Below are positions 31,861 through 40,784 of a stretch of 64,000 nucleotides of DNA, piece by piece. Numbering within the stretch: the first letter of the stretch is position 1; each line of letters begins with the position of its first letter. Below the pieces are notes generated by a model. That model was not told the DNA's origin and searched no databases. It saw nothing but the letters and a program-made list of their open reading frames with translations. The translations under genes and the position numbers were made by a program. Source of the DNA: Superficieibacter sp. 1612_C1 (GTDB lineage: Bacteria; Pseudomonadota; Gammaproteobacteria; Enterobacterales; Enterobacteriaceae); assembly GCF_015234305.1 (NCBI RefSeq), contig NZ_JADGMI010000004.1, positions 372,001-436,000 of the forward strand, in the 5' to 3' direction.

Positions 31861-33963
31861 TTGTATCTGTTTGAAAGCCTGAATCAGCTGATTCAAAACT
31901 ACCTGCCGGAAGACCAGATTAAGCGTCTTCGGCAGGCTTATCTCGTTGCACGTGACGCTCACGAGGGTCAGACACGTTCAAGCGGTGAACCCTATATCAC
32001 GCACCCGGTAGCGGTGGCCTGCATTCTGGCCGAGATGAAACTCGACTATGAAACGCTGATGGCCGCGCTGCTGCATGATGTGATTGAAGATACCCCCGCC
32101 ACCTATCAGGACATGGAACAGCTGTTTGGCAAAAGCGTTGCCGAACTGGTGGAAGGGGTCTCTAAGCTGGATAAGCTTAAATTTCGCGACAAGAAAGAGG
32201 CGCAGGCCGAAAACTTTCGCAAGATGATCATGGCGATGGTGCAGGATATCCGCGTCATTCTCATCAAACTCGCTGACCGCACTCACAATATGCGCACGCT
32301 GGGGGCTTTACGCCCGGACAAGCGTCGCCGCATCGCCCGTGAAACCCTCGAAATCTATAGTCCGCTGGCGCACCGTTTAGGTATCCATCACATCAAAACC
32401 GAGCTGGAAGAGCTGGGCTTTGAAGCGTTGCACCCGAACCGCTATCGCGTGATTAAAGAGGTGGTGAAAGCCGCGCGCGGCAATCGTAAAGAGATGATCC
32501 AGAAAATCCTCTCTGAAATCGAAGGGCGTTTGCAGGAAGCCGGTATCCCCTGTCGCGTCAGCGGTCGCGAGAAACATCTTTACTCGATTTACTGCAAAAT
32601 GGTGCTCAAAGAGCAGCGTTTTCACTCGATCATGGACATTTACGCGTTCCGCGTCATTGTTCAGGATGCCGACACCTGTTACCGCGTGCTGGGCCAGATG
32701 CACAGCCTGTACAAACCGCGTCCGGGCCGCATGAAAGACTATATCGCCATTCCGAAAGCGAACGGCTATCAGTCCCTGCACACCTCCATGATCGGCCCGC
32801 ACGGCGTACCGGTGGAAGTGCAGGTGCGCACCGAAGACATGGATCAGATGGCGGAAATGGGGGTCGCGGCGCACTGGGCTTATAAAGAGCATGGTGAAAC
32901 CAGCACCACGGCGCAAATCCGCGCCCAGCGCTGGATGCAAAGCCTGCTTGAACTTCAGCAAAGCGCCGGTAGCTCCTTTGAATTTATCGAGAGCGTTAAA
33001 TCCGATCTCTTCCCCGATGAGATTTACGTTTTCACGCCGGAAGGCCGTATTGTTGAACTTCCTGCTGGTGCGACGCCAGTCGACTTCGCCTACGCGGTAC
33101 ATACCGATATCGGTCACGCCTGCGTCGGTGCGCGCGTGGATCGCCAGCCGTATCCGCTGTCGCAGCCGCTCACCAGCGGTCAGACCATTGAGATTATTAC
33201 CGCGCCGGGCGCACGTCCTAACGCGGCCTGGCTGAACTTTGTCGTCAGCTCGAAAGCACGCGCCAAAATTCGCCAGCTGCTGAAAAACCTCAAGCGCGAC
33301 GACTCGGTGAGCCTTGGCCGACGTCTGCTCAATCACGCGCTGGGCGGTAGCCGCAAGCTGGCTGAGATCCCACAGGAAAGTATTCAGCGTGAGCTTGACC
33401 GCATGAAGCTTGCTTCGCTGGATGATTTACTGGCAGAAATTGGTCTGGGCAATGCAATGAGTGTGGTGGTGGCGAAAAATCTCCAGCAGGGTGATGCGAC
33501 AACCCTTCAACCGAGCAGCGGGCATTTGCCGATCAAAGGCGCAGATGGCGTGCTGATCACGTTTGCCAAGTGCTGCCGTCCGATCCCCGGCGATCCGATC
33601 ATCGCGCACGTCAGCCCCGGTAAAGGTCTGGTCATTCACCATGAATCCTGCCGAAATATTCGCGGCTACCAGAAAGAGCCGGAGAAGTTTATGGCGGTTG
33701 AGTGGGATAAAGAGACCGAGCAGGAGTTTATCACCGAGATCAAAGTGGATATGTTTAACCATCAGGGCGCGCTGGCGAACCTGACGGCGGCGATCAACAC
33801 GGCGTCCTCAAATATCCAGAGCCTGAACACGGAAGAGAAAGATGGCCGCGTCTACAGCGCCTTTATTCGCCTGACCGCGCGCGACCGCGTGCAGCTGGCG
33901 AATATTATGCGCAAAATTCGCGTGATGCCGGACGTCATTAAAGTCACCCGTAACCGAAATTAG
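31861..33963 (+). CDS. spoT: Bifunctional (p)ppGpp synthetase/hydrolase SpoT
   Basis: 700 aa from a TTG start, as in E. coli (702 aa). It degrades and, weakly, makes (p)ppGpp in response to carbon, fatty-acid and iron starvation. Domains in order: HD hydrolase with HPVAVACILAEM, LLHDVIEDTPATY (HD pair, about 71-84) and IKLADRTHNMRTLG (about 137-150); synthetase (about 200-340) with KPRPGRMKDYIAIPKANGYQSLHT; TGS (about 385-450, VFTPEGRIVELPAGATPVDFAY); helical/zinc-finger-like CCRPIPGDPIIAH (about 571); and C-terminal ACT (about 625-700). trmH follows after 3 bp. Confidence 0.98.
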   Translation: MYLFESLNQLIQNYLPEDQIKRLRQAYLVARDAHEGQTRSSGEPYITHPVAVACILAEMKLDYETLMAALLHDVIEDTPATYQDMEQLFGKSVAELVEGVSKLDKLKFRDKKEAQAENFRKMIMAMVQDIRVILIKLADRTHNMRTLGALRPDKRRRIARETLEIYSPLAHRLGIHHIKTELEELGFEALHPNRYRVIKEVVKAARGNRKEMIQKILSEIEGRLQEAGIPCRVSGREKHLYSIYCKMVLKEQRFHSIMDIYAFRVIVQDADTCYRVLGQMHSLYKPRPGRMKDYIAIPKANGYQSLHTSMIGPHGVPVEVQVRTEDMDQMAEMGVAAHWAYKEHGETSTTAQIRAQRWMQSLLELQQSAGSSFEFIESVKSDLFPDEIYVFTPEGRIVELPAGATPVDFAYAVHTDIGHACVGARVDRQPYPLSQPLTSGQTIEIITAPGARPNAAWLNFVVSSKARAKIRQLLKNLKRDDSVSLGRRLLNHALGGSRKLAEIPQESIQRELDRMKLASLDDLLAEIGLGNAMSVVVAKNLQQGDATTLQPSSGHLPIKGADGVLITFAKCCRPIPGDPIIAHVSPGKGLVIHHESCRNIRGYQKEPEKFMAVEWDKETEQEFITEIKVDMFNHQGALANLTAAINTASSNIQSLNTEEKDGRVYSAFIRLTARDRVQLANIMRKIRVMPDVIKVTRNRN

Positions 33964-33966
33964 CGT

Positions 33967-34656
33967 ATGAATCCACAACGTTATGCGCGTATACGCGAGA
34001 TGCTCGCCAGACGTCAGCCCGATCTGACGGTGTGCATGGAGCAGGTGCATAAACCTCATAACGTCTCGGCGATTATCCGTACCGCTGACGCCATCGGCGT
34101 GCATGAAGTTCACGCCGTCTGGCCGGGCAACCGGATGCGCACGATGGCTTCCGCTGCGGCGGGAAGCAACAGCTGGGTTGAGGTCAAAACTCACCGCACC
34201 ATCGGCGATGCCGTTACGCATCTGAAAGGCTGCGGTATGCAGATTTTAGCGACCAACCTTTCCGACAAGGCCGTCGATTTTCGCGAAATCGACTATACCC
34301 GGCCCACCTGCATCCTGATGGGGCAGGAAAAAACCGGTATTACTCAGGAAGCGTTAGCCCTCGCGGACCAGGATATCATCATTCCAATGGTCGGCATGGT
34401 GCAGTCGCTTAACGTCTCCGTCGCCTCCGCATTGATCCTCTATGAAGCGCAGCGCCAGCGGCAAAACGCGGGCATGTACCTGCGTGAAAACAGCACCCTG
34501 CCGGAAGAAGAACAGCAGCGCCTGCTGTTTGAAGGCGGCTATCCGGTACTGGCACGCGTCGCAAAGCGCAAGGGCCTGCACTATCCGCGCGTCAACGAGC
34601 AGGGCGAGCTTGATGCAGACGCCGCATGGTGGTCAACCATGCAGGCCGCAGGCTAA
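33967..34656 (+). CDS. trmH: tRNA (guanosine(18)-2'-O)-methyltransferase
   Basis: 229 aa. SpoU/TrmH methylates the 2'-O of G18 in the tRNA D-loop using S-adenosylmethionine. SPOUT-class knot motifs: HKPHNVSAIIRTADAIGVHEVHAVWP (motif 1, about 28-53), TCILMGQEKTGI (motif 2, about 113-124) and IPMVGMVQSLNVSVASALILYEAQRQR (motif 3, about 138-164). Three bp after spoT and 3 bp before recG, so all three are co-transcribed. Confidence 0.97.
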   Translation: MNPQRYARIREMLARRQPDLTVCMEQVHKPHNVSAIIRTADAIGVHEVHAVWPGNRMRTMASAAAGSNSWVEVKTHRTIGDAVTHLKGCGMQILATNLSDKAVDFREIDYTRPTCILMGQEKTGITQEALALADQDIIIPMVGMVQSLNVSVASALILYEAQRQRQNAGMYLRENSTLPEEEQQRLLFEGGYPVLARVAKRKGLHYPRVNEQGELDADAAWWSTMQAAG

Positions 34657-34659
34657 ATC

Positions 34660-36741
34660 ATGCAGGGCCGGTTGCTGGACGCCATCCCGCTTAGCTCCCT
34701 GACCGGCGTCGGCGCGGCGCAGAGCAGCAAGCTGGCAAAGATTGGCCTGCATACCGTGCAGGATCTGCTTTTACATCTCCCGCTGCGCTACGAAGACCGC
34801 ACTCAGCTTTATCCCATCGGTGAGTTGCTGCCCGGTATTTACGCCACCGTGGAAGGCGAAGTGCTGAACAGCAATATCACCTTCGGCGGTCGCCGGATGA
34901 TGACCTGTCAAATCAGCGACGGCTCCGGCATCCTGACCATGCGCTTCTTCAACTTCAACGCGGCGATGAAAAACAGCCTCGCCACCGGGCGACGCGTGCT
35001 GGCCTACGGGGAAGCAAAACGCGGGAAGTACGGCGCGGAGATGATCCATCCCGAGTATCGCGTACAGGGCGATCTCAGCACGCCGGAACTCCAGGAGACG
35101 CTGACGCCGGTCTATCCGACGACGGAAGGCGTGAAACAGGCGACGCTGCGTAAGCTGACCGATCAGGCGCTGGATCTGCTGGATACCTGTGCGATTACCG
35201 AGCTGTTACCACCGCAGCTGGCGCTGGGGATGATGACGCTGCCGGAAGCGCTGCGCACCCTGCACCGTCCACCGCCATCACTGCAACTGGCCGATCTGGA
35301 AACGGGCCAGCATCCCGCGCAACGGCGTCTTATTCTTGAAGAACTGCTGGCGCACAATCTCAGCATGCTTGCGCTACGTGCAGGTGCTCAGCGCTATCAT
35401 GCGCAGCCGCTCAGCCCGCAGGATGAGTTAAAAAACCGTTTTCTCGCCTCCCTGCCCTTTAAACCGACCGGCGCACAGACGCGGGTAGTGGCGGAAATCG
35501 AACATGATATGGCGCTGGACTTTCCGATGATGCGCCTGGTGCAGGGCGATGTCGGCTCAGGCAAAACGCTGGTCGCCGCCCTCGCCGCGCTGCGCGCTAT
35601 CGCGCACGGCAGGCAGGTGGCGCTGATGGCCCCGACTGAGCTGCTCGCCGAACAGCACGCCAACAACTTCCGTAGCTGGTTTGAACCGCTCGGTATTAAC
35701 GTCGGCTGGCTGGCGGGCAAGCAAAAAGGCAAAGCGCGGCTTGCTCAGCAGGAGGCGATTGCCAGCGGACAGGTGCAGATGGTGGTGGGTACCCATGCCA
35801 TCTTCCAGGAACAGGTGCAGTTTAACGGCCTGGCGCTGGTGATCATCGACGAACAGCACCGTTTCGGCGTCCATCAGCGGCTGGCGCTGTGGGAGAAAGG
35901 CCAGCAGCAGGGTTTTCATCCCCATCAGTTGATCATGACCGCCACGCCGATCCCGCGCACGCTGGCGATGACGGCTTACGCCGATCTGGATACTTCAGTC
36001 ATTGACGAACTGCCGCCGGGCCGCACGCCCGTTACTACGGTTGCCATTCCGGACGCCCGGCGTAGCGATATCATTGACCGCGTGCGCAATGCCTGTACCA
36101 CCGAAGGGCGGCAGGCGTACTGGGTTTGTACGCTCATTGAAGAGTCTGACCTGCTGGAAGCACAGGCCGCAGAAGCGACGTGGGAAGAGCTGAAGCTGGC
36201 GCTGCCGGAGCTTAATGTCGGCCTGGTGCACGGGCGGATGAAACCGGCTGAGAAACAAGCCGTCATGCAATCCTTTAAGCAGGGCGAACTGCACTTGCTG
36301 GTGGCGACGACGGTGATTGAAGTGGGCGTGGACGTGCCCAACGCCAGCCTGATGATTATCGAAAACCCGGAGCGTCTGGGACTGGCGCAGCTTCACCAGC
36401 TACGCGGACGCGTCGGGCGCGGCGCGGTGGCCTCCCACTGCGTGCTGCTTTACAAATCGCCGCTGTCCAAAACCGCGCAAAAACGGTTACAGGTCCTGCG
36501 CGACAGCACCGACGGTTTTATCATCGCGCAAAAAGACCTCGAAATTCGCGGACCGGGTGAACTGCTGGGTACGCGGCAGACCGGCAACGCCGAATTTAAA
36601 GTCGCCGACTTGCTGCGCGATCAGGCGATGATCCCCGAAGTTCAGCGCCTGGCACGCCATATTCACGAACGTTACCCGCAGCAGGCGGTCGCGCTGATTG
36701 AGCGCTGGATGCCGGAAACGGAACGCTATTCGAATGCCTGA
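34660..36741 (+). CDS. recG: ATP-dependent DNA helicase RecG
   Basis: 693 aa, the E. coli length. RecG remodels stalled forks and branch-migrates Holliday junctions and R-loops. N-terminal wedge/OB domain (about 1-180: LHLPLRYEDRT, GGRRMMTCQISDGSGILTMRFFN). SF2 helicase motifs: QGDVGSGKTLVAA (I, about 296-308), IIDEQHRFGVHQR (II, about 396-408), MTATPIPRTLAMT (III, about 425-437), TTVIEVGVDVPNA (V) and GRVGRG (VI, about 586). It ends 2 bp before a convergent gene of unknown function. In E. coli gltS is next; here a 25.7-kb block intervenes. Confidence 0.98.
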   Translation: MQGRLLDAIPLSSLTGVGAAQSSKLAKIGLHTVQDLLLHLPLRYEDRTQLYPIGELLPGIYATVEGEVLNSNITFGGRRMMTCQISDGSGILTMRFFNFNAAMKNSLATGRRVLAYGEAKRGKYGAEMIHPEYRVQGDLSTPELQETLTPVYPTTEGVKQATLRKLTDQALDLLDTCAITELLPPQLALGMMTLPEALRTLHRPPPSLQLADLETGQHPAQRRLILEELLAHNLSMLALRAGAQRYHAQPLSPQDELKNRFLASLPFKPTGAQTRVVAEIEHDMALDFPMMRLVQGDVGSGKTLVAALAALRAIAHGRQVALMAPTELLAEQHANNFRSWFEPLGINVGWLAGKQKGKARLAQQEAIASGQVQMVVGTHAIFQEQVQFNGLALVIIDEQHRFGVHQRLALWEKGQQQGFHPHQLIMTATPIPRTLAMTAYADLDTSVIDELPPGRTPVTTVAIPDARRSDIIDRVRNACTTEGRQAYWVCTLIEESDLLEAQAAEATWEELKLALPELNVGLVHGRMKPAEKQAVMQSFKQGELHLLVATTVIEVGVDVPNASLMIIENPERLGLAQLHQLRGRVGRGAVASHCVLLYKSPLSKTAQKRLQVLRDSTDGFIIAQKDLEIRGPGELLGTRQTGNAEFKVADLLRDQAMIPEVQRLARHIHERYPQQAVALIERWMPETERYSNA

Positions 36742-36743
36742 CG

Positions 36744-37589
36744 CTATGTGCCGCACGCCAGTTCCGTCAGCACATCCTCAATCTGAATCGTAATAATCTC
36801 GACCGCATTAAGCGCATCCTGGGCGATACGCGCCGCAATGTCCTCTTCCGGCTCGCCGCGCAATTTTTCTGCCGCCGCCTGCACACCCTCCAGTATTTTT
36901 CCTGGCGTTAATGCCCCGTACAGAAATACCCAGTTCTCTTGCGACCAGGCGTCGGAATAGCTTAAGGGATGGTACCAGCCAGCGCCGCCCCCGAGGATAT
37001 TGTCATCGCAGGCATAGATGAGATGCGCGGCATATTGCAGGGCGCATACCGCTTTGCCGACGGAATCCAGCGACCACCAGCGGGACCAGATGATGCGCAT
37101 CACCGGCGCGGTACCGCCAATATCATTGAATACAGACAGCCACGAGAGCGAAACGCCAAAACCACGCTCGTTATCCATTCGCGCCAGCATCGTGTCGATA
37201 ATAAAAGCGCGCACCTGCCGACGCTGGCTGGCATCCATCATTTCCCGCCACAGATAAGGTCGCCGCAGCGCCTGGAGTAGTGATTCGTCAAAATGATCGC
37301 GGTCGGCATCTTCTAACAGCCTTTCACGCCATTTAGCCAGGCACAGAGGAAATAAATAGCGGAACAGTTCTGGCTGCATCGGTTCGTTGTAAACAAGGTT
37401 CAACACGTAATAGCAGCTCAACTGATGTTCGGTGATGTCTCGCCAGTCCGTCGCCGCCAGCGCCTGAAGTTCTTTGTCTGCATAGTCAAATTCAGGTTCC
37501 CATACGTACCGGACGGGCGGTTCATCGCCGAATATCGCCCGACAACGCTCCTCTACCGTTAACGCTACTTTCTTATTTTTTCGCGACAT
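36744..37589 (-). CDS. Conserved-looking hypothetical protein, unknown function
   Basis: 281 aa. I do not recognise the family. No signal peptide or membrane segment is visible, so it is probably cytosolic. The composition is Trp-rich (WEPEFDY, DWRDITEHQ, IIWSRWWSLDS, WYHPLSYSDAWSQENWVFLYG) with an N-terminal basic start MSRKNKK and an acidic C-terminus. The centre (about 165-215) has short-sidechain stretches VGKAVCALQYAAHLIYACDDNILGG over its length. It is convergent with recG and divergent from glpX, right at the edge of the rearranged block. GC content and codon use look like the neighbours, so there is no sign of recent transfer. It has an intact frame and AGGGAGGC before the ATG. Confidence 0.7.
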   Translation of the reverse strand: MSRKNKKVALTVEERCRAIFGDEPPVRYVWEPEFDYADKELQALAATDWRDITEHQLSCYYVLNLVYNEPMQPELFRYLFPLCLAKWRERLLEDADRDHFDESLLQALRRPYLWREMMDASQRRQVRAFIIDTMLARMDNERGFGVSLSWLSVFNDIGGTAPVMRIIWSRWWSLDSVGKAVCALQYAAHLIYACDDNILGGGAGWYHPLSYSDAWSQENWVFLYGALTPGKILEGVQAAAEKLRGEPEEDIAARIAQDALNAVEIITIQIEDVLTELACGT

Positions 37590-37655
37590 AGCGCCTCCCT
37601 GGCTGACTGTACGGAAGAGTACACCTTGTGCCGGTAGGGTTGTCTATCCTGCGTG

Positions 37656-37664
37656 TGCTAAACT
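37656..37664 (+). promoter_or_regulatory. Extended -10 promoter candidate for glpX
   Basis: TGCTAAACT is an extended -10 (TGn-TAAACT) 32 bp before the glpX ATG, in the 107-bp gap between the unknown gene and glpX. Since glpX is no longer behind glpFK, it needs a promoter here. There is no clear -35, in keeping with an extended -10 type. Tentative. Confidence 0.5.
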
Positions 37665-37696
37665 GCGCGCAATTTTTCTGCTTAAACGAGTTGGTA

Positions 37697-38707
37697 ATGA
37701 GACGGGAACTGGCAATCGAATTTTCGCGCGTCACCGAAGCGGCGGCGCTGGCAGGCTATAAATGGTTAGGACGCGGCGATAAAAACACCGCTGACGGCGC
37801 GGCGGTTAACGCCATGCGCATTATGCTTAATCAGGTCAATATTGACGGGACCATCGTGATTGGTGAAGGCGAAATCGACGAAGCACCGATGCTCTATATC
37901 GGCGAGCAGGTCGGTACCGGCCAGGGCGACGCGGTGGATATCGCGGTTGATCCCATTGAAGGCACCCGGATGACCGCTATGGGCCAGGCGAACGCGCTGG
38001 CGGTGCTGGCGGTCGGCGATAAAGGCAGCTTCCTGAACGCGCCGGACATGTATATGGAAAAGCTGATTGTCGGACCGGGCGCAAAAGGCGCTATCGACCT
38101 CAATTTGCCGCTGGCCGATAACCTGCGTAATATCGCCGCCGCGCTCCATAAACCGTTAAGCGAACTGACCGTCACTATTCTCGCCAAACCGCGCCATGAC
38201 GAGACCATTGCCGAAATGCAGCAACTGGGCGTGCGCGTATTTGCCATTCCGGATGGTGACGTGGCGGCCTCTATACTGACCTGTATGCCGGACAGCGAAG
38301 TTGACGTGCTGTACGGCATCGGCGGCGCGCCGGAAGGTGTGGTCTCGGCGGCGGTGATCCGCGCGCTGGATGGCGATATGAACGGTCGCCTGCTGGCACG
38401 TCATCACGTTAAAGGCGACAGCGAAGAGAACCGTCGCATCGGCGAAAATGAGCTGGCGCGCTGTCAGGCGATGGGGATTGAGGCGGGCAACGTGCTGCGA
38501 CTCGACGATATGGCGCGCAGCGACAACGTGATTTTCTCCGCCACCGGCATTACCAAAGGTGATTTGCTGGAAGGGATTGGCCGCAAGGGAAATATCGCCA
38601 CCACCGAAACGCTGCTGATCCGCGGAAAATCCCGCACCATTCGCCGCATCAAATCGATTCACTATCTGGATCGCAAAGATCCTGATGTTCAGCGTCACAT
38701 CCTCTGA
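37697..38707 (+). CDS. glpX: Class II fructose-1,6-bisphosphatase GlpX
   Basis: 336 aa from the ATG at 37697, the E. coli length and start MRRELAIEFSRVTEAAALAG; a longer in-frame reading upstream is not conserved. It hydrolyses fructose-1,6-bisphosphate in gluconeogenesis and is Mn2+-dependent. Class II motifs: GRGDKNTADGAAVNAMR (about 26-42), GEGEIDEAPMLYIGEQVGTG (about 57-76), VDPIEGT (about 84-90), YGIGGAPEGVVSAAV (about 186-200) and FSATGITKGDLL (about 277-288). In E. coli it is the third gene of glpFKX; here it is about 22 kb before glpK and heads its own unit, with fpr 95 bp downstream. Confidence 0.97.
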   Translation: MRRELAIEFSRVTEAAALAGYKWLGRGDKNTADGAAVNAMRIMLNQVNIDGTIVIGEGEIDEAPMLYIGEQVGTGQGDAVDIAVDPIEGTRMTAMGQANALAVLAVGDKGSFLNAPDMYMEKLIVGPGAKGAIDLNLPLADNLRNIAAALHKPLSELTVTILAKPRHDETIAEMQQLGVRVFAIPDGDVAASILTCMPDSEVDVLYGIGGAPEGVVSAAVIRALDGDMNGRLLARHHVKGDSEENRRIGENELARCQAMGIEAGNVLRLDDMARSDNVIFSATGITKGDLLEGIGRKGNIATTETLLIRGKSRTIRRIKSIHYLDRKDPDVQRHIL

Positions 38708-38727
38708 AAATATTTGTCCTGGAGAGC

Positions 38728-38751
38728 TTTCCAGCCTTGCGGGGCTGGAAA
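38728..38751 (+). terminator. Hairpin between glpX and fpr
   Basis: Perfect 9-bp stem TTTCCAGCC (38728-38736) / GGCTGGAAA (38743-38751) with a 6-nt loop, 20 bp after the glpX stop. The following bases are not a proper T-run, so it may be a transcript-end stabiliser or a weak terminator. Confidence 0.55.
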
Positions 38752-38802
38752 TGTTAACGCCGAGCGACGAAGATAAGGTAACGAAACCAAGAGGAGATCA
38801 CC

Positions 38803-39549
38803 ATGGCGGACTGGGTAACAGGCAAAGTAACCAAAGTAGAATACTGGACCGATGCGCTGTTTAGCCTCACCGTTCATGCTCCCGTTCAGCCTTTCACCGC
38901 CGGGCAGTTCACCAAGCTGGGACTGGAAATCGACGGCGAGCGCGTGCAGCGCGCTTATTCTTACGTCAACGCCCCGCATAATCCCGATCTTGAGTTTTAT
39001 CTGGTCACCGTACCGGAAGGAAAGCTCAGCCCCCGACTGGCTGCGCTGAAGCCTGGCGATGAGGTTCAGCTTGTCAGCGAGGCGGCTGGTTTCTTCGTGC
39101 TGGAAGAAGTGCCTGATTGCCAGACGCTGTGGATGCTGGCGACGGGGACGGCGCTTGGTCCTTACCTTTCCATTTTGCAGGAGGGTAAAGATCTGGAGCG
39201 TTTCGAGAATCTGGTGCTGGTGCACGCCGTGCGCTACGCGGCGGATCTCAGCTATCTGCCGCTGATGCTGGAGTTACAGCGGCGTTATGAAGGTAAACTC
39301 CGTATTCAGACAGTGGTCAGTCGTGAAACCGTCGCTGGTTCGCTGACCGGGCGCGTTCCGGCGCTGATAGAAAGCGGCGCGCTGGAAGAGGCTACCGGAT
39401 TACCGCTGACGCCTGAGACCAGCCACGTCATGCTGTGCGGCAACCCGCAGATGGTGCGCGATACCCAGCAAATGCTGAAAGATACCCGGCAGATGGCCAA
39501 ACATTTGCGCCGTCGTCCGGGCCATATGACCGCTGAACATTACTGGTGA
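38803..39549 (+). CDS. fpr: Ferredoxin/flavodoxin-NADP+ reductase
   Basis: 248 aa, the E. coli length. An FAD enzyme that reduces flavodoxin and ferredoxin with NADPH; a SoxRS-regulon member in E. coli. The FAD domain has VQRAYSYVNAP (about 48-58, RxYS-type) and PEGKLSPRLAALKPGDEV (about 68-85). The NADPH domain has LATGTALGPYLSILQE (about 112-127), LVHAVRYAADLSY (about 142) and MLCGNPQMVRDTQ (about 210), ending in HYW. It has AGAGGAG before the ATG. It abuts convergent yiiR with no gap. I could not identify a convincing soxbox by eye. Confidence 0.97.
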   Translation: MADWVTGKVTKVEYWTDALFSLTVHAPVQPFTAGQFTKLGLEIDGERVQRAYSYVNAPHNPDLEFYLVTVPEGKLSPRLAALKPGDEVQLVSEAAGFFVLEEVPDCQTLWMLATGTALGPYLSILQEGKDLERFENLVLVHAVRYAADLSYLPLMLELQRRYEGKLRIQTVVSRETVAGSLTGRVPALIESGALEEATGLPLTPETSHVMLCGNPQMVRDTQQMLKDTRQMAKHLRRRPGHMTAEHYW

Positions 39550-39969
39550 TCAGCGGAATTTAACGTCCTGCGTATCCTTGCCATACTTATTCTCGCCCTG
39601 GGTGCCGATAAACGCGCCCAGTTCGATTAACATCATTACCATCACCAGCGTGGGAATAAAACGCCCCACCATCCACTGCCAGATGCCGGGTAATATTGCC
39701 CAGTTACCCGCTAACAGCATCCACGCCAGAATAAACAACAGCGCCCACAGACCCGATTTACCGCGGTCATGCAGACGTTTTACCACCACGGTCGCGGTAG
39801 GCCATTGCAGACAAACCAGCGCAAACGCGGCGATTTGCATATCGATCAGGTTGCTGCCCGCGAGGGTAAAAAGGCAAAACATCGCCACCAGCCAGATGAC
39901 GATCCAAATCCAGAAATCACGGCGTCCAGTGCGCCCTTTAATCGAAAATAACCACTGCTGTAGGGTCAT
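39550..39969 (-). CDS. yiiR: DUF805 inner-membrane protein YiiR
   Basis: 139 aa with four predicted membrane segments (about 22-42, 45-60, 72-92 and 97-118). The N-terminus FSIKGRTGRRDFWIW is the DUF805 signature (family of YhaH/YhaI), and VVKRLHDRGKSGLWALL is the second conserved block. Function unknown. It lies between fpr and yiiQ, as in E. coli, but yiiS and uspD, which separate yiiR from fpr in E. coli K-12, are absent. Confidence 0.88.
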   Translation of the reverse strand: MTLQQWLFSIKGRTGRRDFWIWIVIWLVAMFCLFTLAGSNLIDMQIAAFALVCLQWPTATVVVKRLHDRGKSGLWALLFILAWMLLAGNWAILPGIWQWMVGRFIPTLVMVMMLIELGAFIGTQGENKYGKDTQDVKFR

Positions 39970-40080
39970 GCATTCTTCCTTATTATGTTATTGCGCATAG
40001 TTTACCCTGAAGTCGTCAGTTTTTGACAAGTACGACGGTTATCGTTTTAATCGAAGCAGATTGGTAAAAAGGCGATAGTA

Positions 40081-40677
40081 ATGAAGAGATGGGGAACACT
40101 GTTTTTACTCTGGCTGGCGGGCTTCACCGTGAGCGCATTCGCGTTGGCTGAGGAGACCGCCAGCGTGACCGCGCCCTATTTGCTGGCCGGTTCCCCCACG
40201 TTCGAACAATCCATCAGCCAGTTTCGGGAAAAATTTAACGCAGACAACCCCGACCTGCCGCTCAATGAGTTTCGCGCGATTTCGGGCGTGAAGGATCGCG
40301 TCAATTTGACCCGCGCCGCCAGTAAGATCAACGAGAATCTTTACGCCTCTACCGCGCTCGAACGCGGCACGCTGAAGATCAAATCCATGCAGATCACCTG
40401 GCTTCCCATTCAGGGGCCGGAGCAAAAATCGGCCAGAGCCAAAGCTCACGAGTATATGAGCGCCATATTGCGCGTGTTTATCCCGACGATGACCAAAGCG
40501 CAAAGCCAGCAAAAGCTGCAAAAACTGCTTACTGCGGGAAAAGGTCAGCTTTACTACGCCGAAACCGATGGTGCCATTCGCTATGTTGTGGCAGATAACG
40601 GCGAAAAGGGGCTGACCTTCGCTGTTGAACCGATTAAGCTGACGTTATCGGATAGCAACGAAGGCGACAATAAATGA
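40081..40677 (+). CDS. yiiQ: DUF1454 family periplasmic protein YiiQ
   Basis: 198 aa. The N-terminus is a signal peptide (GTLFLLWLAGFTVSAFALAEE, cleavage near residue 23). The mature protein matches the DUF1454 family: APYLLAGSPTFEQSISQFREKFN (about 31-53) and INENLYASTALERGTLKIKSMQITWLP (about 82-108). No known function. It is followed 107 bp later by tpiA, the conserved yiiQ-tpiA order; a TATACT at 40710-40715 between them may be the tpiA -10. Confidence 0.9.
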   Translation: MKRWGTLFLLWLAGFTVSAFALAEETASVTAPYLLAGSPTFEQSISQFREKFNADNPDLPLNEFRAISGVKDRVNLTRAASKINENLYASTALERGTLKIKSMQITWLPIQGPEQKSARAKAHEYMSAILRVFIPTMTKAQSQQKLQKLLTAGKGQLYYAETDGAIRYVVADNGEKGLTFAVEPIKLTLSDSNEGDNK

Positions 40678-40784
40678 CGAAAAGCAAAGCCTTTGGGGTG
40701 ATCAATCTCTATACTGACTCACAGACCATGCTGCCCTGAGGGGCGGCAATATTCCCTAACTCGCTTACAGCGTGGAGAATTAAA

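Noticed and set aside
32377-33336. 319-codon open frame on the minus strand inside spoT
   Set aside because: Lies fully within the conserved spoT synthetase and TGS region; shadow of spoT codon use.
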